A stretch of DNA of 9,259 nucleotides, from assembly GCA_029256665.1 (NCBI GenBank), contig JAQSXN010000105.1, positions 1 to 9,259 of the forward strand. Direction: 5' to 3'. This DNA is from Paenibacillus sp. Its GTDB lineage: Bacteria; Bacillota; Bacilli; Paenibacillales; Paenibacillaceae. Below the pieces are notes generated by a model that saw only the letters and a program-made list of their open reading frames with translations, was not told the DNA's origin and ran no database searches. Made by a program: the position numbers and the translations under genes. Positions 7,303 to 9,259 of this stretch are shown one piece after another. Numbering within the stretch: the stretch's first letter is position 1; each line of letters opens with the position of its first letter.

Positions 7303-7319
7303 GTAAGGGGCGTTATAAT
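7290..7319 (+). promoter_or_regulatory. Candidate SigA-type promoter of the brx-nadE-acpS cluster
   Basis: A perfect -10 TATAAT is at 7314-7319. The best -35, TTGCTT (7290-7295), matches only three of six consensus bases, with an 18-bp spacer, and lies in the end of the preceding terminator stem. The -10 is well placed 36 bp before the bacilliredoxin start codon. Confidence 0.55.
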
Positions 7320-7354
7320 AGTAGCAAAAATCACCACAATAAGGAGTGTTCATA

Positions 7355-7792
7355 ATGTCCATGTCATTCGAAAGATATATGCTCGATATGGTCCAGCCGA
7401 TGCGCGACGACCTAACGAAATTGGGTATCAAGGAGCTTCGCACGCCCGAAGAAGTCGAAGAGAACGTCCCAGGCGCAACAGGCACGGCGCTAATCGTCAT
7501 CAACTCCGTTTGCGGCTGCGCGGCCGGCCAATGCCGTCCCGGCGTTGCGGAAGCCCTTAACAACGAAGTGACGCCCGACCACTTGTTCACCGTGTTCGCA
7601 GGCCAAGACAAAGAAGCGACGGCCAAAGCGCGCGAATATTTTGCGCCATATCCGCCATCCTCTCCTTCGATCGCGCTCATGAAGGACGGAGAGCTCGTGC
7701 ATTTCATCGAACGCCACCAAATCGAGAATCGTTCCGCGGCCGACATCGCGGCGGATCTGACGGATGCCTTCGACAAATATTGCGCGAAATAG
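7355..7792 (+). CDS. Bacilliredoxin, BrxA/BrxB (YphP/YqiW) family
   Basis: A thioredoxin-fold cytoplasmic protein that removes bacillithiol from S-bacillithiolated proteins, so it belongs to oxidative-stress repair in bacillithiol-producing Firmicutes. The 145-residue length equals the family norm. The diagnostic CGC motif is at Cys53-Gly54-Cys55 in INSVCGCAAGQCRP, with Cys60 following, the same positions as in B. subtilis YphP. PSSPSIALMKDGELVHFIERH is the conserved C-terminal block, and AADLTDAFDKYC ends the protein. The start is ATG 7355, with AAGGAG (7341-7346) 8 nt upstream; an upstream in-frame GTG (7346) overlaps the RBS itself and is rejected. BrxA and BrxB cannot be told apart by eye. 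The TAG stop overlaps the nadE RBS. Confidence 0.95.
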   Translation: MSMSFERYMLDMVQPMRDDLTKLGIKELRTPEEVEENVPGATGTALIVINSVCGCAAGQCRPGVAEALNNEVTPDHLFTVFAGQDKEATAKAREYFAPYPPSSPSIALMKDGELVHFIERHQIENRSAADIAADLTDAFDKYCAK

Positions 7793-7802
7793 GAGCTGAA
7801 CT

Positions 7803-8612
7803 ATGAGCCTACAACAACAAATCATCGAACGCCTTGGCGTCCAGCCGACGATCGATCCGGCTGCCGAAGTCCGCAAGCGCGTGGACTTCCTGAAGCAATA
7901 CGTTAAGAATTCCGGCACGTCCGGACTTCTGATCGCGATTAGCGGCGGTATCGACAGCGCCGTGGCGGCGGGACTGTGCAAGATCGCCACGGATGAGCTG
8001 AGCGACGAGTCGGGCAAAGAATATTTGACATTGGGCGTGTTCCAGCCCTATGGCGATCAATCGGATATCGCGGACAGCTATGCCGTCGCTGATGCCTTTG
8101 ACCTGCGCTACAAGGCGGAGACCAATATCGCGGAAGCCGTGGACGAGATCGCGCTAGAAGTGGAGCACAGCTTCAAGCAGCTCGGCATTCCGCGCCATAT
8201 CAGCCGCGGCGGCAAGGGCAACGTGAAGGCGAGAACGCGCATGGTTATGCAATACGCGCTCGCATTCGACCTGAATTTGTTGGTCGTAGGGACGGATCAT
8301 GCGTCCGAAGCGATTACGGGTTTCTATACGAAGTGGGGCGACGGGGCTGTCGACATTACGCCGCTCAGTACGCTTAACAAACGGCAAGTTCGCCTGTTGG
8401 CGGCGCATCTCGGCGTTCCCAAGAGCATTCTCGACAAAGCGCCGTCCGCGGGACTTTGGGAGGGCCAGACGGACGAAGGCGAGCTGGGCATTCTGTACGA
8501 CGACAACAGCGCGTATCTCGAAGGCAAGGAGATCCCGGCGGAAGCGCGCGAGAAGCTGGAGAAACAATATCTGAAGACGGAACATAAGAGGTCCGGAATT
8601 CCGGGTATCTAA
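7803..8612 (+). CDS. nadE: NH3-dependent NAD+ synthetase NadE
   Basis: Amidates nicotinic acid adenine dinucleotide with ATP and ammonia to give NAD+, the last step of both de novo and salvage NAD synthesis. The 269-residue length matches the ammonia-dependent bacterial form; there is no N-terminal nitrilase (glutaminase) domain. The PP-loop SGGIDS is at 47-52 within LLIAISGGIDSAV. Substrate-binding blocks follow: GNVKARTRMVMQYA, VVGTDHASEAITGFYTKWGDG, ITPLSTLNKRQVR and GLWEGQTDEGELG, ending with TEHKRSGIPG. The ATG at 7803 uses AGGAG (7791-7795), which overlaps the bacilliredoxin stop codon, so the two genes are tightly linked and probably translationally coupled. acpS follows after 32 nt. 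Nothing is missing or unusual in the protein. Confidence 0.97.
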   Translation: MSLQQQIIERLGVQPTIDPAAEVRKRVDFLKQYVKNSGTSGLLIAISGGIDSAVAAGLCKIATDELSDESGKEYLTLGVFQPYGDQSDIADSYAVADAFDLRYKAETNIAEAVDEIALEVEHSFKQLGIPRHISRGGKGNVKARTRMVMQYALAFDLNLLVVGTDHASEAITGFYTKWGDGAVDITPLSTLNKRQVRLLAAHLGVPKSILDKAPSAGLWEGQTDEGELGILYDDNSAYLEGKEIPAEAREKLEKQYLKTEHKRSGIPGI

Positions 8613-8615
8613 CTT

Positions 8616-8637
8616 CCTCCAACCATGTTATTGGGGG
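8616..8637 (+). promoter_or_regulatory. Predicted hairpin masking the acpS ribosome binding site
   Basis: CCTCCAA (8616-8622) pairs over 7 bp (one G-U) with TTGGGGG (8631-8637), loop of 8 nt. The right arm contains the acpS RBS (GGGGGTG 8633-8639). The left arm begins 4 nt after the nadE stop, within reach of a terminating ribosome, which suggests translational coupling. Confidence 0.5.
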
Positions 8638-8644
8638 TGCAGGC

Positions 8645-9043
8645 GTGATTATTGGAATCGGACATGATTTGACGGATGTCTTGCGCGTGGAGAAGCTGCT
8701 GGACGGGGAGCGGGGCGCCCGCTTCCTGAAGCGCGTATTGACGGATGGAGAGCGGGAGCTCGCGGCCTCGTACGAAGGCGCAAGGCTGCATCAGTACACG
8801 GCGGGCAGATTCGCGGCGAAAGAAGCGGTCTCCAAAGCTTTGGGCTGCGGCATCGGGAGTCAGCTTGGCTTCCACGACATCGATATTTACCGCGATGCCA
8901 GCGGCAAACCGTTATGCGGCTTGTCCGAGGCCGCTTGGACAAGGCTCGGCCTTAATCCCGAGTACATCGCCATTCACGTTTCGATTACGCATGAACGGGC
9001 GATCGCATCGGCTTTTGCCATCGTCGAACGGATAAAGCGGTAA
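8645..9043 (+). CDS. acpS: Holo-[acyl-carrier-protein] synthase AcpS
   Basis: Transfers 4'-phosphopantetheine from CoA to the serine of apo-ACP, activating fatty-acid synthesis. The 132-residue protein is a small homotrimer-type AcpS. The N-terminal MIIGIGHDLTDV supplies the Mg2+-binding Asp8, and GRFAAKEAVSKALG supplies the second ligand Glu60 and the CoA-binding region. GIGSQLGFHDIDI, GKPLCGL and VSITHERAIASAFAIVE complete the family pattern. The GTG start at 8645 follows GGGGGTG (8633-8639) by 5 nt. In B. subtilis AcpS lies beside other genes (dal region), so the nadE neighbourhood here is a lineage arrangement. There is no promoter in the 32-nt gap, so expression probably depends on the upstream cluster. 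Confidence 0.95.
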   Translation: MIIGIGHDLTDVLRVEKLLDGERGARFLKRVLTDGERELAASYEGARLHQYTAGRFAAKEAVSKALGCGIGSQLGFHDIDIYRDASGKPLCGLSEAAWTRLGLNPEYIAIHVSITHERAIASAFAIVERIKR

Positions 9044-9051
9044 CCTGCTGC

Positions 9052-9082
9052 CCATACTTGGAATGTAATGTAACAAGTATGG
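9052..9082. repeat. 9-bp inverted repeat between acpS and the next ORF
   Basis: CCATACTTG (9052-9060) and CAAGTATGG (9074-9082) are perfect inverted copies with a 13-nt spacer. No T tract follows on either strand, so it is not a standard terminator. It lies just before the RBS of the ORF at 9103 and could be an operator or a leader hairpin. Confidence 0.55.
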
Positions 9083-9102
9083 CATGGGGGGAGTCGCTTA
9101 CG

Positions 9103-9259
9103 ATGAATGGATGGAACCGCGAAGAAAACGGCCAGGCAGGCCAGGGCAAGAGACGAAGATCCAAATCCGGTCAAAGGGTGCAGCTCGAAGGCATGTACGC
9201 GGACGAGTGGGGAGGCGTCTTGCTGCTTCTGCAAGGCGATATTTTTCCTGAACATCCAT
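9103..9259 (+). CDS. N-terminal part of an unidentified protein, cut by the window end
   Basis: An open frame from ATG 9103 runs off the window (52 codons seen). The RBS GGAG (9090-9093, inside a longer G run) is 9 nt upstream, which supports a real start. An overlapping ATG at 9084 in another frame stops within the window and has no comparable RBS. The first 25 residues are hydrophilic and basic (QGKRRRSKSGQRV), followed by a more ordered start of a domain, YADEWGGVLLLLQGDIFPEHP. No signal peptide or known family is recognised. It may be the next member of the nadE-acpS cluster. Confidence 0.6.
   Translation, partial: MNGWNREENGQAGQGKRRRSKSGQRVQLEGMYADEWGGVLLLLQGDIFPEHP

Noticed and set aside
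7346..7348. GTG as the bacilliredoxin start codon
   Set aside because: It overlaps the AAGGAG RBS. ATG 7355 gives the family-standard 145 residues and the Cys53/55/60 numbering.
9084..9255. Alternative frame from ATG 9084 downstream of acpS
   Set aside because: It stops within the window, gives an Arg-rich shadow-like product, and its RBS position is poor compared with the frame from 9103.

Overview
The window reads as ordinary chromosome from a spore-forming Firmicute of the Paenibacillaceae (Paenibacillus or Cohnella type). This rests on the G+C-rich third codon positions, the strong AGGAGG-type ribosome binding sites with frequent TTG and GTG starts, a bacilliredoxin (implying bacillithiol chemistry), and a KinB-like membrane histidine kinase. 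The genus is an inference. No mobile element, phage gene, tRNA, rRNA or CRISPR array was seen.

Layout. (1) Positions 1-2457 hold the 3' part of xylA (xylose isomerase) and a complete xylB (xylulokinase), two consecutive steps that turn D-xylose into xylulose 5-phosphate. They form one + strand operon closed by a strong hairpin terminator at 2469-2509. (2) At 2611-3003 lies a small acidic protein of unknown function with a TTG start. It is isolated between the xyl terminator and a hairpin shared with the convergent gene. (3) At 3104-4381 (- strand) is a HI0933/YhiN/BaiN-type flavoprotein; its RBS spacing favours the second of two close ATG codons. (4) An AT-rich divergent intergenic region (4382-4599) separates it from a + strand pair: a monoacylglycerol-lipase-like alpha/beta hydrolase (4600-5511) and a six-TM, PAS-containing sensor histidine kinase (5550-7235) with no adjacent response regulator. 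This pair ends at a clear terminator (7268-7302). (5) A new promoter, partly embedded in that terminator, precedes a cluster of bacilliredoxin (BrxA/B family), NH3-dependent NAD+ synthetase (nadE), holo-ACP synthase (acpS), and the start of an unidentified basic ORF cut by the window end.

How they fit together. The left part is sugar catabolism. The right part is a housekeeping cofactor and redox cluster: thiol repair, NAD+ supply, and 4'-phosphopantetheine loading of acyl carrier protein. The middle contains a lipid-ester hydrolase transcribed with a membrane sensor.

No clearly novel multi-gene system is visible. The items most worth a second look are a predicted hairpin between nadE and acpS whose left arm (CCTCC, identical to the anti-Shine-Dalgarno core) masks the acpS ribosome binding site, the orphan kinase with its hydrolase partner, the isolated unknown protein at 2611, and an unexplained 9-bp inverted repeat after acpS.
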